Positions 44,286 to 54,872 are shown, counted from the first letter of the stretch. The stretch is 64,000 nucleotides of DNA from Asterias amurensis (GCF_032118995.1 NC_092649.1:20149832-20213831), one strand, 5' to 3'. The notes: a model not told the origin generated them from the sequence alone. Numbers and translations: made by a program.

Positions 44286-44484
44286 AAACAGATGGTCGGA
44301 TTTCAAAAACTTGTCCCCGAGTGAAATTAACCACTTGTGTTCATGTTTTTTTTTTTATGTTGTTTATTTTTTATGCAAGTTCGCCCAAAAACAAGGCAAA
44401 AGCCACTGTAGGTATGAAAGGGCTACAAGGAAGAAAACATAGATATGCAGAAACTCAGTGGAGCTAAAGGTAGGAATTGACAGA

Positions 44485-45500
44485 TCATAGGATGAAGGGA
44501 AACATGCACCAGGCAAAGAGTTCTAAAAAGATGCAATACAAGGGAAAAGCATCTCGGCACAGCCACAGTATAAGGATAAGAACAAGCAGAAAGCCAGTCT
44601 CATGCTCAAACACCCTGTCAGGAGGAACAAGGTTGAATAGACTGGTGGAACATTTACTATGGAAATATCTGTAAAACAGACAGAGGCTGGCTACATACCT
44701 TTGTTGAGAAAGGGGTTGTAGTGTAGATCCTAACTCTTCTCCAACCAGGTTAACAATGCGCTTCTGCACTCGATCTAGTAAAGATAAAAGGCAGGCAGAA
44801 GCTCCAGCCCAAATAGGGCAACAGTACTCCATGAGGGGTCGTATAGTTGTCTTGTACAGAAATATGTAGAGAGTAGCCTCAGGCATGTCTGGAGGTAAGA
44901 ACTTTTGAGCTTGATACAGACAACTTACTGGCGTGGAAGCACTCTTGGCGATACCTGAGATATACACCTCCCAACCTGTATTACTGGAGATGTCAAGTCC
45001 AAGCAGGCGCAAGTGTGACATCTCAGGCAAAGTCGACTCACCCATATGAATGGAGGGACAGTAGTTTAGTTTTCTTAGAATTGAAGGTGACCAGCAAGTT
45101 GCTTCCCCACTTCAGTGCATTCTCAAAATCATTATTGAGTGAGGCACCCACCACCACGAGAAGTGCTAGAAGGGTTGGAGGAAACACATAGGGTTGAATC
45201 ATCAGCATACATGGCAAGCTGAGACAAAATTACATCGGGTAAATCGTTAATGTATGTACACAAGAAAGAGAGTATGACCAAGGACCGCGCACAGGGGAAT
45301 ACCTGAATTGATAGAGCGAGTAGGAGAAGATTGACCCACAAGCACATTCTTCAACTTGTGATTGGAAAGGAATGCAGCAATTTGAGCTTTGCTACCTGAC
45401 ACACCATATGAATGGAGCTTGTGGAGAAGGCCATTATGCCAAATTAGGTTGGAAAAACATGACAATAAATGATCATCAACCTTAGCTGAAACCACAATCT
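44485..45500 (-). pseudogene. LINE remnant, RT palm to C-terminus
   Basis: On the minus strand: DRVWHNGLLHKLHSYGVSG-like, SSPTRSINSGIP (PQG block lost), LFLVYINDLPD-like, LAMYADDSTLCV (ADD intact), then LRLLGLDISSNTGWEVYISG, QAQKFLPPDMPEATLYIF, LMEYCCPIWAGASACLL, LDRVQKRIVNLVG. Several frameshifts. Jockey-group character, a family distinct from the intact LINE. Confidence 0.7.
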
Positions 45501-45682
45501 TTTATGGCTGTCCATTAAGTGACAGGAGTTATTTTGTACTATGACTTGACATTGGAATTTATAAGCCACAAGGTCCAAACTATTCTGATTATTATTTGGA
45601 GACATACACAAACTTGGTTGAAAGTCATGATCATGCCCATAATAAGATAGTTATTTGTATTTTGATTCAATTGATCACACAC

Positions 45683-45760
45683 CATGGATTCATCAGCGAT
45701 TGGAGTTCAAGATGCACTGGCTCGACATCGTTCTTGGGTTCTGCGATCAAAGAGAAGATG
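45683..45760 (-). pseudogene. possible further exon of the TSP1 gene
   Basis: Acceptor CATTTTATTTCAG and donor GTGTGT bracket 78 nt. One frame is open (IFSLIAEPKNDVEPVHLELQ); another, with a frameshift, gives RRTQERCRASAS and CTPIADESM.C, weakly TSP1-like. It lies between the two TSP1 exons that already join in phase, so it may be spurious. Confidence 0.2.
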
Positions 45761-45819
45761 CTGAAATAAAATGCAGAACATTAGTAATAATGTATTAAGA
45801 ATTCTTATGATAACATGGA

Positions 45820-46930
45820 TGTTTTGTTGCGGGCAGCTTGCTTCTCCATGATGAAGAAGGAGGAATAAGTGAATATTACTCTGGAGAAGATTAGACATCT
45901 CTTCAAGTGTCTTAAACTTCAAAGTAGGGGAACAAGGGAAAGCGGTGCAACAAGCACATGTAATAGATGGCCCTCGATCCTAAAAGGTAAACTTGCAAAC
46001 ATCCAGAGAGGCTTTCCTGAAGAAAAGACAACAGTGCTCTAAAAAACAAGTGAAAGAGCACAAACTGCAGATGAGCCACATATGCGGTGATGATTTGGAT
46101 TGAGGTGATACGCAGGACACCAGTAATACATGAGCCAAACAGTGCTCAGAAAATCGTCTTGTTGCTCCAGACTACACACCCTGCACAAGGATTGCTCATG
46201 TTGAGGCTTTCCTGAAGATTAAGAAGCAGAAGGTAGAAACCATTGTTGAGACAGTTCAAAATTCTGCTGAAAATATTGATGTTTTGTTGCCGGCAGCTTG
46301 CTACTCCGAGATGAAGCAGGAGGAGGAAGAGGTGAATGTCACCCTGGAGAAGATTAAACAGCTCTTCAAGTGTCTAAAGCTTCAAGTACTGAAGTAGGGT
46401 AACAAGGGAAAGCTGTACAACAAGCACATATGAGCGTCTTACAAAAAGTAGACTTGCAGATGTGTTTCATCTTGTTTTAGAGGATCGATGTGAAAACGGA
46501 AAAAAAAGAAACCCTATAAACACAGCTACATTATTAAACTCTGGTGATGATCTTGCAAACTAATACAGAGATGCAAAGTCCAGAGGCCAGCTATGCGTGA
46601 GATTTTTCAAAGCTCACCACCACCCCTGCAAAAAAACATGTAATCAGCAGAATTCTGAACTGTCTCTACAAAGCAGTGCAACAAGCTGATATGGCCCTAC
46701 CTTAGAAAGTAAACTTGCAGACATCCAGGGAGGCTTTCCTGAAGAAGCAGATAGTAGAAACCATTTTAAGAATTCTGCTGATTACATAGATGTTTTTTTT
46801 GCAGGCAGCTTGCTATTCCCTGACAAAGAAGGAGGGGGAAGAAGTGAATGTCACTCTGGAGAAGACTAGACAGCTCTTCAAGTGTCTGAAGCTTCATGTA
46901 GGGGAACAAGGCGAAGCTGTGCATATATGG
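45820..46930 (+). repeat. three degenerate copies of an ORF-like unit
   Basis: Copies around 45820-45960, 46180-46440 and 46720-46930. The middle copy is open for 62 codons to TAG at about 46395: RIAHVEAFLKIKKQKVET, NIDVLLPAACYSEMKQEEE, EVNVTLEKIKQLFKCLKL. The other two share GCAGCTTGCT, GAAGTGAATGTCACTCTGGA and CAGCTCTTCAAGTGTCT but have stops. The protein is not recognised; it reads like a helical, acidic/basic segment. Possibly duplicated pseudogene copies. Confidence 0.45.
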
Positions 46931-47302
46931 GCCTAATTCAAAAAAATTAACTTGCAGACATCCAGATTTAGCATCTGCATAATGAGGTTATGAGCATGCC
47001 TTGTTTTTACATTTTAACATCATAGTCTCGGTATTTCTGAGTAAGGCCCTTTGGGTCTCAGGAATCACTTTTTAAAACAATCTTTCTGAAAGTTTTATGT
47101 ACTCATCTCCTATGAGTACCTTGTTGGTAGACACATGTGCTATGTAAGACTTCAATTATGATTGTGAGTCTCACGTTTTTATTGTGCTGGCTGGGTTTTT
47201 CAAAATCTACAGTGGTAGAGTGTATAATTATTGAAGATTGATTAGTTCAACAAATAATTTTTTAGATATATTACCTTCGTCGCAATAGTTTTTTCTAATT
47301 AG

Positions 47303-47458
47303 GGTGGGTGTCACTATCCTCCTGACCCCAGTGACAAGAAACCAGTGCCTGCCGAGATCTTGTGCCACCCGAACAGGTTTAACCTTACTGGTGACAAAGA
47401 AAGGGCAGGCTGGCTTGATGGAGTCAGGAGTGGACCGACAGACTTTGTCAGCGTATAG
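47303..47458 (+). CDS. exon-like open segment ending in a stop
   Basis: After an acceptor-like TTTTTTCTAATTAG, 51 codons open to TAG: GGCHYPPDPSDKKPVPAEIL, CHPNRFNLTGDKERAGWLDG, VRSGPTDFVSV. Composition is protein-like. The minus strand is also open here. No neighbour exon is seen on this strand, so it may be a terminal exon remnant of a mobile gene. Not recognised. Confidence 0.25.
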   Translation, partial: GGCHYPPDPSDKKPVPAEILCHPNRFNLTGDKERAGWLDGVRSGPTDFVSV

Positions 47459-48017
47459 TTGTGTTCACCACAACCGGTGCTGGGCCAGCAACGTCCGCCG
47501 TCTTGTGTTTTTTGACCTATTGTAATGTATAAAGTAAAAAAAAAACAATTTCTAAAAGATTCCGCAAACATGTTGTGCAATCAAATGTGACACGCTCTGT
47601 GAAAATGAGTCAGATGTTGACAATTTCAAGAATTGAGTTATATGCATGGCTGGAAAGAACACACCAGCAGCATAAATTTAGTATATGTCTAAACTTTGGG
47701 GTGTATTGCATTGCTGAGTTACTCCCGTTTAAAATTAGCCAATACACCATTTTTTGTGAAAAACGAATTACAAGCAAAGTGATGTTTGAAACTAATGTAC
47801 CATTTCGCGCCAATGGATACAAATTGGACATAAGTATCATAAAATTGTTGTATTCATAGCTTTATTGCCTAAAAGTAAGTGTTCTAAGGTTAACCATGCA
47901 AATATAGATCTTAAAAAATAAAAACATTTTTATTTTTATTTTATTTTTTATATTTACCACATTAAACTATCCATAACTTAATAATGCATTGGGCGACATC
48001 CGACTCATTTTGTCTGT

Positions 48018-48229
48018 GCTTTACACGTGTGTAAAAAATCCGATATAAACTTAAAAACATCTTCATAGAAAGACACTTGTATTTTAAAGTAACATTAGAT
48101 TTGTACAACATACATAAAAAAGCTTCATGTCATGTTAAGAGCTCATATGTGCAATTAACCACTGTTTTCTTTTTTTCACATGGTGTAACTATATGCCAGG
48201 TATCAAGTCTTTACAACCTTAACAATGAC
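48018..48229. repeat. 215-bp direct repeat, copy 1
   Basis: GTGTGTAAAAAATCC to CTTTACAACCTTAAC; about 90 % similar by eye to 49790-50000. Confidence 0.8.
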
Positions 48230-48350
48230 AAGAGAAGAAAACAAAAGAAGAAACAATAACAACCAGATAACATATCAAACTGTTCACATGTGGAAGGGTA
48301 ATGTTCAGCTACATAAAAATAATAGAAATGTACTTACAACAATCACTCAC

Positions 48351-48530
48351 CGATTACTTTGAGCCCTTGCTGCCTCAAACTCTTGTAACTCCAAGTTGGC
48401 AACTACTCCTGCCCTACCCACGTTGGACAGGATTAGTGCCAAAATCATGTATGATCTGAAATAGGTCGTGTCTTTTTCCAACAGCTCTGTCCCAGCATTT
48501 AGTTGGTCTGTAAGAAGCTTTCCAAACTTC
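48351..48530 (-). pseudogene. exon of a transposon-like gene (QRPG-type domain)
   Basis: A 180-nt exon, acceptor TTTATTTGCAAAG, donor GTGAGT. Reads KFGKLLTDQLNAGTELLE, TYFRSYMILALILSNVGRAG, VVANLELQEFEAARAQS. The pattern LxxN.(Q/G)R(P/A)G.V.NL...EF..A is common in recombinase-like proteins encoded by invertebrate mobile genes (family knowledge). The exon has no lesion. It stands downstream (minus sense) of the apparent last exon at 49297, so the gene is rearranged or duplicated. Confidence 0.5.
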
Positions 48531-48782
48531 CTTTGCAAATAAATAGGTATTGTTATTTAGTCAAAAAGGGTCTGTTAATTCATTAAAAAAATTATGTAAT
48601 CAACGGTGTTGTTTTAAGGTATTTAGGCTTGATGGAGCTGACAAAATGGTCACAGTGAGCGTTAATGTTGTTATCCACCATAGATGAAACAACAATCCTG
48701 TGAAAATTTTGGCAAAATCCTTACAATTTGTCGCGAGAAAATGGTGGATTGGTAGAAAGATTCTCTTAAAATATTAACTGAT

Positions 48783-48855
48783 TTTGGGGGAGTGGGATTC
48801 GAACCAACGACCTCCGGATTAACGTGCCGGAGGTTGTTGGTTTGAATCCCACTCT
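48783..48855. repeat. 28-bp-stem hairpin made of two tRNA T-arms
   Basis: GAGTGGGATTCGAACCAACG ACCTCCGG, a 9-base loop, then CCGGAGGT TGTTGGTTTGAATCCCACTC. Each side contains a B box. Confidence 0.75.
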
Positions 48856-49296
48856 AGTCAATTCTTTGTTCAACCCCAAAAATCATTTCAAAATTTACCC
48901 AGTCAGTTTCCCTTGTGGTTTATATTAAAATATTAACTGGTTACAGGTTTTACGAGCTGAAAATAATTTTCGTCTCACTGTGACAATTAAAAAAAAAAAA
49001 TTATACTCGTTTTACCCATTTCGAAATACCTACAGCATTTTATCAGCAAGTTATAAGCGAATCTACAATCATAACCCCCGTGTAGGTTAATGCAACTCTG
49101 TGGACATTGTGTTTCGTGTCCTACAAGAGTACCCAAACCCTGTTTTTTGCCCTATTAACTCACCATGGACAAAACCTTGATAACAAAAATTACAAAATAA
49201 TTTTTAAACTGATTTGGATGGAGGGAAGGTCTAAAAGTTCATGGTTGCATCAGTTTCTCGATAGGCCTCCCTTAGTAATTTGATTGTTTCTTTGCT

Positions 49297-49528
49297 TCAT
49301 TTTCTTCTGCTATCAAGTTTAAAACGGAGTAGAACCATGTGCTGAAGATGACAATAATCTAGATAGGGCTCATTGGTGTCTGAAACAGATGGACGCCAGG
49401 CACTGTTGTAGTTCCCTTCCATCCACTGAACTTCTATTGGGTTATCCATCCTTCGAACGATGGCAATAAATGGTCTTCCTTGTTTCTGCTTTAGGTATCG
49501 CCACCAGGTCTCCGACTTCAAGGTCACC
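49297..49528 (-). pseudogene. C-terminal exon of transposon-like gene, frameshifted
   Basis: Acceptor TTTGTATAAATAG. In the phase inherited from the exon at 49745-49692 it reads GDLEVGDLVAIPKAE and soon stops. One base over, it reads QGRPFIAIVRRMDNPIEVQW, MEGNYNSAWRPSVSDTN, LDYCHLQHMVLLRFKLDSRR, K, stop. The two halves make a sensible small barrel-like tail domain (VGDLVAI..GRPFIAIV..VQW..G....W+P) seen at the C-terminus of integrase-like mobile-gene proteins (family knowledge), so a 1-base indel near 49490 broke it, or an alternative acceptor (CCTAAAGCAG) is used. Confidence 0.5.
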
Positions 49529-49691
49529 CTATTTATACAAATCATAAAAATAAATTCAAATAAATATCCCAGACAGTAAATGCACATAAACACAAATTTA
49601 TATATATAGTTACTCTTATTATCCACACCATGCAAAGCTTCAAACACCATATACATGTAGCACACAAAAAGAGTGCTTCAAAATTACTTAC

Positions 49692-49745
49692 TTTGGACTG
49701 CCCCTTTATTCTTGGAGCTGCAACTGAGGTGGATCTGCCGCGGTC
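49692..49745 (-). pseudogene. small internal exon of transposon-like gene
   Basis: 54 nt, 18 codons (DRGRSTSVAAPRIKGQSK), acceptor CTTTTTTTGTTAAAG, donor AAA|GTAAGT. Phase 0 at both ends, matching the exons at 51490-51363 and 49528. Confidence 0.5.
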
Positions 49746-49789
49746 CTTTAACAAAAAAAGAGCGGGTGACAAATTGTCTATGCTTACAT

Positions 49790-50000
49790 GTGTGTAAAAA
49801 ATCCAAAGTCCTGCCGAATTATAAACTTAAAAACATCTTAATAGAAAGACACTTGTATTTTAAAGTAACATTAGATTCGTACAACATTACATCAAAAGCT
49901 TCATGTCATGTTAAGAGCTCATATGTAGCAATTAAGCATTTTTTTTTTCACATGGTGTAACTATATGCCAGGTATCAAGTCTTTACAACCTTAACTTCAA
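49790..50000. repeat. 215-bp direct repeat, copy 2
   Basis: Same sequence as 48018-48229, same orientation, spanning the interval that holds the three exons above. Confidence 0.8.
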
Positions 50001-50129
50001 CTGACTATCAAGGAAATACAAATTTCTACAAAGGAGTTTTGCTCTGCTGGTCACATAAACATGACTGTCTACTTTGTGTGGGTAAATTTGTCTGTAGACA
50101 TTTAAACCAAACAATTTAACAATACTGGA

Positions 50130-50770
50130 AGTGAGTGGTATGTAAGAGCACCAAATTCAAACTCTGGTGTTTATGATCAGCAGAGGGTGGGTTCAAATCC
50201 CCAGCCATGACACTTGTGTCCTTAAAGACACTGGACGCTATTGGTAATAGTCAAAGACCAGTCTGCTCACTTGCTGTATCTCAACATATGCATAAAATAA
50301 CAAACCTGTGAAAATTGGAGCTCAATTGATCATCGAAGTTGCGAGATAAAAATGAAAAAAAAAAAAAAAACCAAAACACTGTCACACAAAATTGTGTGCT
50401 TTCAGATGCTTGATTTCAAGACCTCAAAATCTTAATGCGAGTTCTCGAAATCAAATTTGCGGAAAATTACTTCTTTCTCAAAAACTATGTCACTTCAGAG
50501 GGAGCCGTTTCTCACAATGGTTTATACTATCAACCTCTCCCCATTACTCATTACCAAGAAAGGTTTTACACTAATAATTATTTTGAGTAATTACCAATAG
50601 TGTCCACTGCCTTTAAGCAAGACACTTAACAACTGCTTCATCATTTGACGGCCAATTGGTCCTGTGTTTTGTGTAACCCACGCAAAAGAACCAACTGCGT
50701 TTATCAAAAAGAGAAAGTGTTTGCCCTTGTGTTCCTCGCCGAGTTGGCAGCATATTGCACCACAGTACCC
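50130..50770 (+). mobile_element. tRNA-derived SINE split by a MITE A
   Basis: SINE head TGTAAGAGCACCAAATTC, GTGGGTTCAAATCCCC, then GTGTCC; it resumes after the MITE at GCAAGACACTTAACAACTGC, the expected SINE body. Removing the MITE and one TTAA restores a continuous SINE. Confidence 0.7.
50226..50612. mobile_element. MITE family A, full length, precise TTAA insertion
   Basis: TTAA at 50222-50225 and 50613-50616. Ends AGACACTGGACGCTATTGG and CCAATAGTGTCCACTGCCT. The best full-length copy in the window. Confidence 0.85.
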
Positions 50771-50799
50771 TGTAAAACATTACATGGTGCTATGTTTAA

Positions 50800-51170
50800 A
50801 GGAACACATTGCCTTGGATCGGTCGAGTTGGTCTCTGTAACCGTTTTTTATAAAATGCATATGGGTAGAAAGATGTTGTAAAAGTAGAATACAATGATCC
50901 ACACAAACGTGCCTCAAAATTGCGTGGTTTTCCTTTTACCTCGTCGACTAACACGTCGCCCATTTATGGGGGTCAAAATTTTGACTCCCATAAATGGCCG
51001 ACCGTGTTAGTTCGCACAGTAGAAGGAAAACCACGCAAATTTGAGGCAAACTTGTGTGGATCATTGTATTCTACTTTTAAAACATCTTTCCAACCATATG
51101 CATTATATAAAAAACATTTACAAACGCTTTCATTTTGACCAACTCGTCCGATCCAAGGCAACGTGTTCCT
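50800..51170. mobile_element. hairpin MITE family B, copy 3
   Basis: TTAA at 50796-50799 and 51171-51174. Nearly perfect inverted repeat with central GGTCAAAATTTTGACTCCC. Confidence 0.85.
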
Positions 51171-51362
51171 TTAAAGAGTAGATCTCATTGTTCAAATGTA
51201 GTTCGCACATACCTTGAAGAAAATACTGTATGATTAAGGGCTTTGAGTTGCCTTTGGATATATATTTTTATTCTTACAGTTTCCACCATAAGTAAAAGTA
51301 ACATACTCCTTACACTCATAAAGCGTTTCAATTGTTAATGAAAAAATGCAAGATTGACTTAC

Positions 51363-51490
51363 TTTAGCAAGGACTGTTTGAGGTGCTGCTTTCGTAAAGA
51401 CTTGTCCGTAACTTGGTGTCTTCTCAGCAAGTGTTGACTCATGTAAACCGTCCACATCCTGCACAGGGAACAATTGCGCGTTTTTCTTAG
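51363..51490 (-). pseudogene. upstream exon of transposon-like gene
   Basis: 128 nt, acceptor TTTCATGTTCAG, donor AAA|GTAAGT. Reads KKNAQLFPVQDVDGLHES, TLAEKTPSYGQVFTKAAP, QTVLAK. Ends in phase 0, as needed by 49745-49692. No internal lesion; function unknown. Grouped with the exons to its left on phase and strand only. Confidence 0.45.
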
Positions 51491-52535
51491 CTGAACATGA
51501 AAGAAAAAAAATAAAAGAAAAAGACAAATGAATGAACAGACGTTTATCTATTTTTCTCAGAAAAAGAGCATGAAAAAGCGTGGGATCTCATCATTGCTAG
51601 AATTCGCAAGTATGAATAGGAGAACAAATGACTAAGGAAAGGACTTCATAGTTTTCTTTGAGGTCTGGGGGAGCAGCACATTTAGAGGAGTTCCCAAAGA
51701 TCTTATAATGGGTGGGTTCGAATCACAGGACTCGGGAAGTACTGAGTATACAGTACTGAGTATAGAGTGCTAACACACATCGGTGTATGGGTAAAAACCA
51801 AAATTAATATTCTTTATCCCCGATGCAAATTTAACATCTATTATATCCACTGTAGATGTCGTGACTAGACATGCTAGAGGTCTGCGTGTGAGCTGGCAAT
51901 TTACATGACAAATGAACTTACGTGGATATCACAGAAATAGGAACTTTGAATGTCAGGTCATTGCGTCTCGCCTGGTTGCGTCTTGGTTGCACCATCTGAG
52001 TCGTGTGCATCATCGGTAAGCTCAATCACAGACTATTAACAGAAGTGGAAATAAAAATAAAGTTTTTCATTCAGGTGGGAAACTTCAAATATATATTTAT
52101 GGGACAATGTGACTTACAGAGACACGTTGCATTTGATCTAAAAGTTTTGCTACGCATTTGGAAACTGTTCGTCAAAAAATGCATGGTTAGAATGATGTTT
52201 GCTTTTATAATACACACAATTATGCCTCGAAATTGAGTGGTTTTCCCTTTACTATACTCACACAAAAGAGATTTACACATGTTTGTACCCGCATGTAATA
52301 CTATTTTTATAGCTTCTTCCTTTTCATCCACACCATACCAAGCTAAAACAAAACTTGCGATGTTGCCAAAACACCCATCCAGTACACTCCCTGAACATGT
52401 CGACAGACAACACAAGGCCATCTAAATCAGTGTCCCCCTCTTAACAGTCTCAGTTTTAGGTACAAATGTAATTTTGCCAAATCTTTTGCTAAGTTACAAT
52501 TGTTCACACTTCATTTGTGATGGATGCTTAACCTC
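51491..52535. other. intronic, little recognised
   Basis: A box-B-like GTGGGTTCGAATCAC at 51713-51727 and weak MITE-B-like words (ACATGGCTCGAAATTG type) around 52070-52290 suggest worn repeats. Nothing firm. Confidence 0.3.
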
Positions 52536-52539
52536 TTAA

Positions 52540-52637
52540 AGACAATGGACACTATTGGTAAATGTCAAAGACCAGTCTCCCCGCTTGGTGTATCTCAACA
52601 TATGCATAAAATAACAAACCTGTGAAAATTTGAGCTA
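52540..52637. mobile_element. MITE family A, one end only
   Basis: After TTAA 52536-52539: AGACAATGGACACTATTGG to GAAAATTTGAGCT. Confidence 0.65.
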
Positions 52638-52685
52638 GGGACAATTCACAGAAGATTTACAAAAAGAAGAAACAGCTTCCAATAC

Positions 52686-52837
52686 CTGATTCCAGCGAGC
52701 CCAGTCTGACCACTGTGTGAGCAGAGAAAATCAGGATAACGGGGTCTGATATCGCAGTTCTGATACAAACAAGCCGAATTCTATTGGAGAGATACAATTT
52801 GCACCATTGGGCTCCGTCTTGAATGCCAAATCTGGAG
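52686..52837 (-). pseudogene. exon leading into a thrombospondin type-1 repeat
   Basis: 152 nt, acceptor ATCCTTCTCTTTTAG, donor CAG|GTATTG. Reads PDLAFKTEPNGANCISPIEF, GLFVSELRYQTPLS, TGA, FSLLTQWSDWARWNQ. The end is the typical start of a TSP1 module and continues in phase into 43597-43413. One in-frame TGA. The intron between them (9 kb) contains the LINE remnant, the transposon-like gene and several MITEs. Confidence 0.6.
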
Positions 52838-53581
52838 CTAAAAGAGAAGGATGGTGTGTTCAACACTGTCAATCGCAGCACTTGTTGTGAGTTACCGAGT
52901 TATGTAATAAATCACTCAGGCGTGCATGTGGCCGGCTAGTTTGCAGTCTACACAGTGCCCTGTTATGGTTATGGGGCAGTCAGGTAAAAGGTACAACAGA
53001 GTCGTAATGTCTCATCTGTCTTGTACCTTACCAACTAAAACAGCAGCAGCTGGACGGGTAAACCATGTCCAACAGCACTAGAGTGCTGTTAGCATTTCTG
53101 AACATTGGGTATGTTCAGAAAGCGTACCAAGTTAGACCCAAACCGACTCAACTTTACAAGATGGATGCATATAATTCTAGCTCCATGATGGATGTAAAAC
53201 GTTGTTCCCCTTCAGGGGGGCCCTTGCTTTCAGACAGCTCTGGACAGGGAGGCTTGAAGAGAGTTTGTTTCTTGGACCAGCACGGGACAGCAGACACCCT
53301 AACTAACTTGAGAGAGAGAGGGGTCTTTTTTATTCGGTCCACAAAGTGTTTAAAGATAAACCCAAAGTGGTCTAAGGATAAACCCCCCCAGCTCGCTGAT
53401 CTTACTTTTACAGGTTAAACCGATTCAGTCTAACTTTAGAACCGTTCAGACACACAGAGTTGAACTTGATCGGATTGAACCATGAGTTAAATACTTTAGT
53501 ACTGTGTCTGAACAAACTCCTTAGGAGTAGGCAGCAGGATTTGAACCAACAACCTCTGAATTACATAGAACATGCCAGCAC

Positions 53582-54710
53582 CAGCGTTGTAGCCACGGTG
53601 GGCGGCGGTGGGCGGGCCCGCCCAGCACTGACAATTACCGCCCGGCACTTCAGCTGAAAAATAGACTGCCGCCCACCACTAAATTTCCCCCAAAATTAAT
53701 AAAAAATTAAAAGTTCTACTGATATTGATCACATTGCAAGACTAAAATGTCATGTTTTTCGTGTTTTGTCATTTTAAATGCAGTTGTAATTTGTTTGGGC
53801 CAGAATTACGAGCAATTAAAACCTCAAACGTGTTTTCCCACGTAACTTGCCTCTTGCCATCTTGTGAAGTTTTCTTCGTGAAATGTGCCCTGACGTTTTT
53901 ATTGAACCAACTATAGTACAGTGTAGAAGGCGTACCGTCTATACAAGCTGACAGCAGTGCTAGTACCGTGCACATGTACACGATGTATGTATGTACATGT
54001 GGTGTACACCAGCGCGCGCTGTGGTAGACCCTAAAGTGCACTACAAGTCTAGTCGTGAGGTTTTCGCGGGGATTTCACGCATTCCATGTACACACAAACA
54101 GTATCGCCACACAACAGTACAAGGGGGCTGTGTAAAGTCTAGTGTATGAGTTCGCGTGTCCCGGATGTAGGCATGTAAACACGTTCGCTTCGTCCACACG
54201 TGTGACAGCGTGCTGGGTTTTTAACTTGAATGAGATCTGTGTTAATTTTAAGATGGCCTCGCAACGTACGGTAAACTGGACAACTTTTTTTGAAAACGGG
54301 AAAATATTGGAAGATGATATAAAAGTATCTCGTGCAGCTTCAGTTAGTGCTGAGAATGAAACTGTACCTGAGACTATTGAGACAGTTACTCCACCTTCAA
54401 AGTTCAAGTTCAACTTTATCGCGGCGGGATTACAACAAGCAAACAGCAGAAACTATTTAAAAAACAGTCTGTTCACAACAAATGCATCACAATTATTTCA
54501 TTTTAACACATTTTTGTAATAACAATTGTCATTATACTTAAAAATTGTGATTCTTGAATCTTACATAATGTGCATTTGGCACGATTGGAATGTTAATATT
54601 TAGCCCTAAAAACAATCCTTACAACAAAGTACGTGCGCACTGCTCGCAATTTCTGACCAAGTTTAAATTCAGCTGCACCCACCACTAAAAATGTCCTTGC
54701 TACAACACTG
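53582..54710 (+). mobile_element. hAT-type DNA transposon, non-autonomous, with 8-bp TSD
   Basis: Flanked by identical 8-bp GCCAGCAC at 53574-53581 and 54711-54718. Terminal inverted repeats CAGCGTTGTAGC and GCTACAACACTG. 8-bp duplication and CAG..GTTG termini fit the hAT superfamily. 1129 bp, too short for a transposase, but it keeps an N-terminal coding exon (54253). It is inserted in a tRNA-SINE (53520-53573 and 54719 on). Confidence 0.9.
54253..54519 (+). pseudogene. N-terminal exon of a hAT transposase
   Basis: 88 codons from ATG: MASQRTVNWTTFFENGKI, LEDDIKVSRAASVSAENE, TVPETIETVTPPSKFKFNF. No zinc finger or dimerisation domain is reached before TAA, so it is the leftover first coding part of a larger transposase, kept in an internally deleted element. 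Assignment rests on the element's ends, not on this peptide. Confidence 0.5.
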
Positions 54711-54745
54711 GCCAGCACTCTACCTACTATCAAGAATTTACTTAC

Positions 54746-54872
54746 CCCTCTTCAGAGTCAGACATTCCACTTTGGTGTTGGGCAGGCCATCTTTCGACAC
54801 TCTATCTGCATGTCTGGTGTACCGTCTCGGCCTGCCTCGCATTCCTCATCTGGCATCACGTCACCAGACCCA
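54746..54872 (-). pseudogene. thrombospondin type-1 repeat exon, 5'-most seen
   Basis: 127 nt, acceptor TTTGTTAAAG, donor GTAAGT. Reads GSGDVMPDEECEAGRD, GTPDMQIECRKMACPTPKWN, V, then TGA twice near the end. The spacing C..(PD)..C....CP...W fits the second half of an ADAMTS TSP1 module followed by the Trp of the next. It ends in phase 0. First recognised exon of the decayed gene; metalloprotease exons, if any remain, were not found upstream. Confidence 0.6.

Noticed and set aside
48018-50000. LTR retrotransposon with 215-bp LTRs
   Set aside because: The direct repeats lack TG..CA ends and no primer-binding site, gag or pol is present; the interval holds spliced exons.
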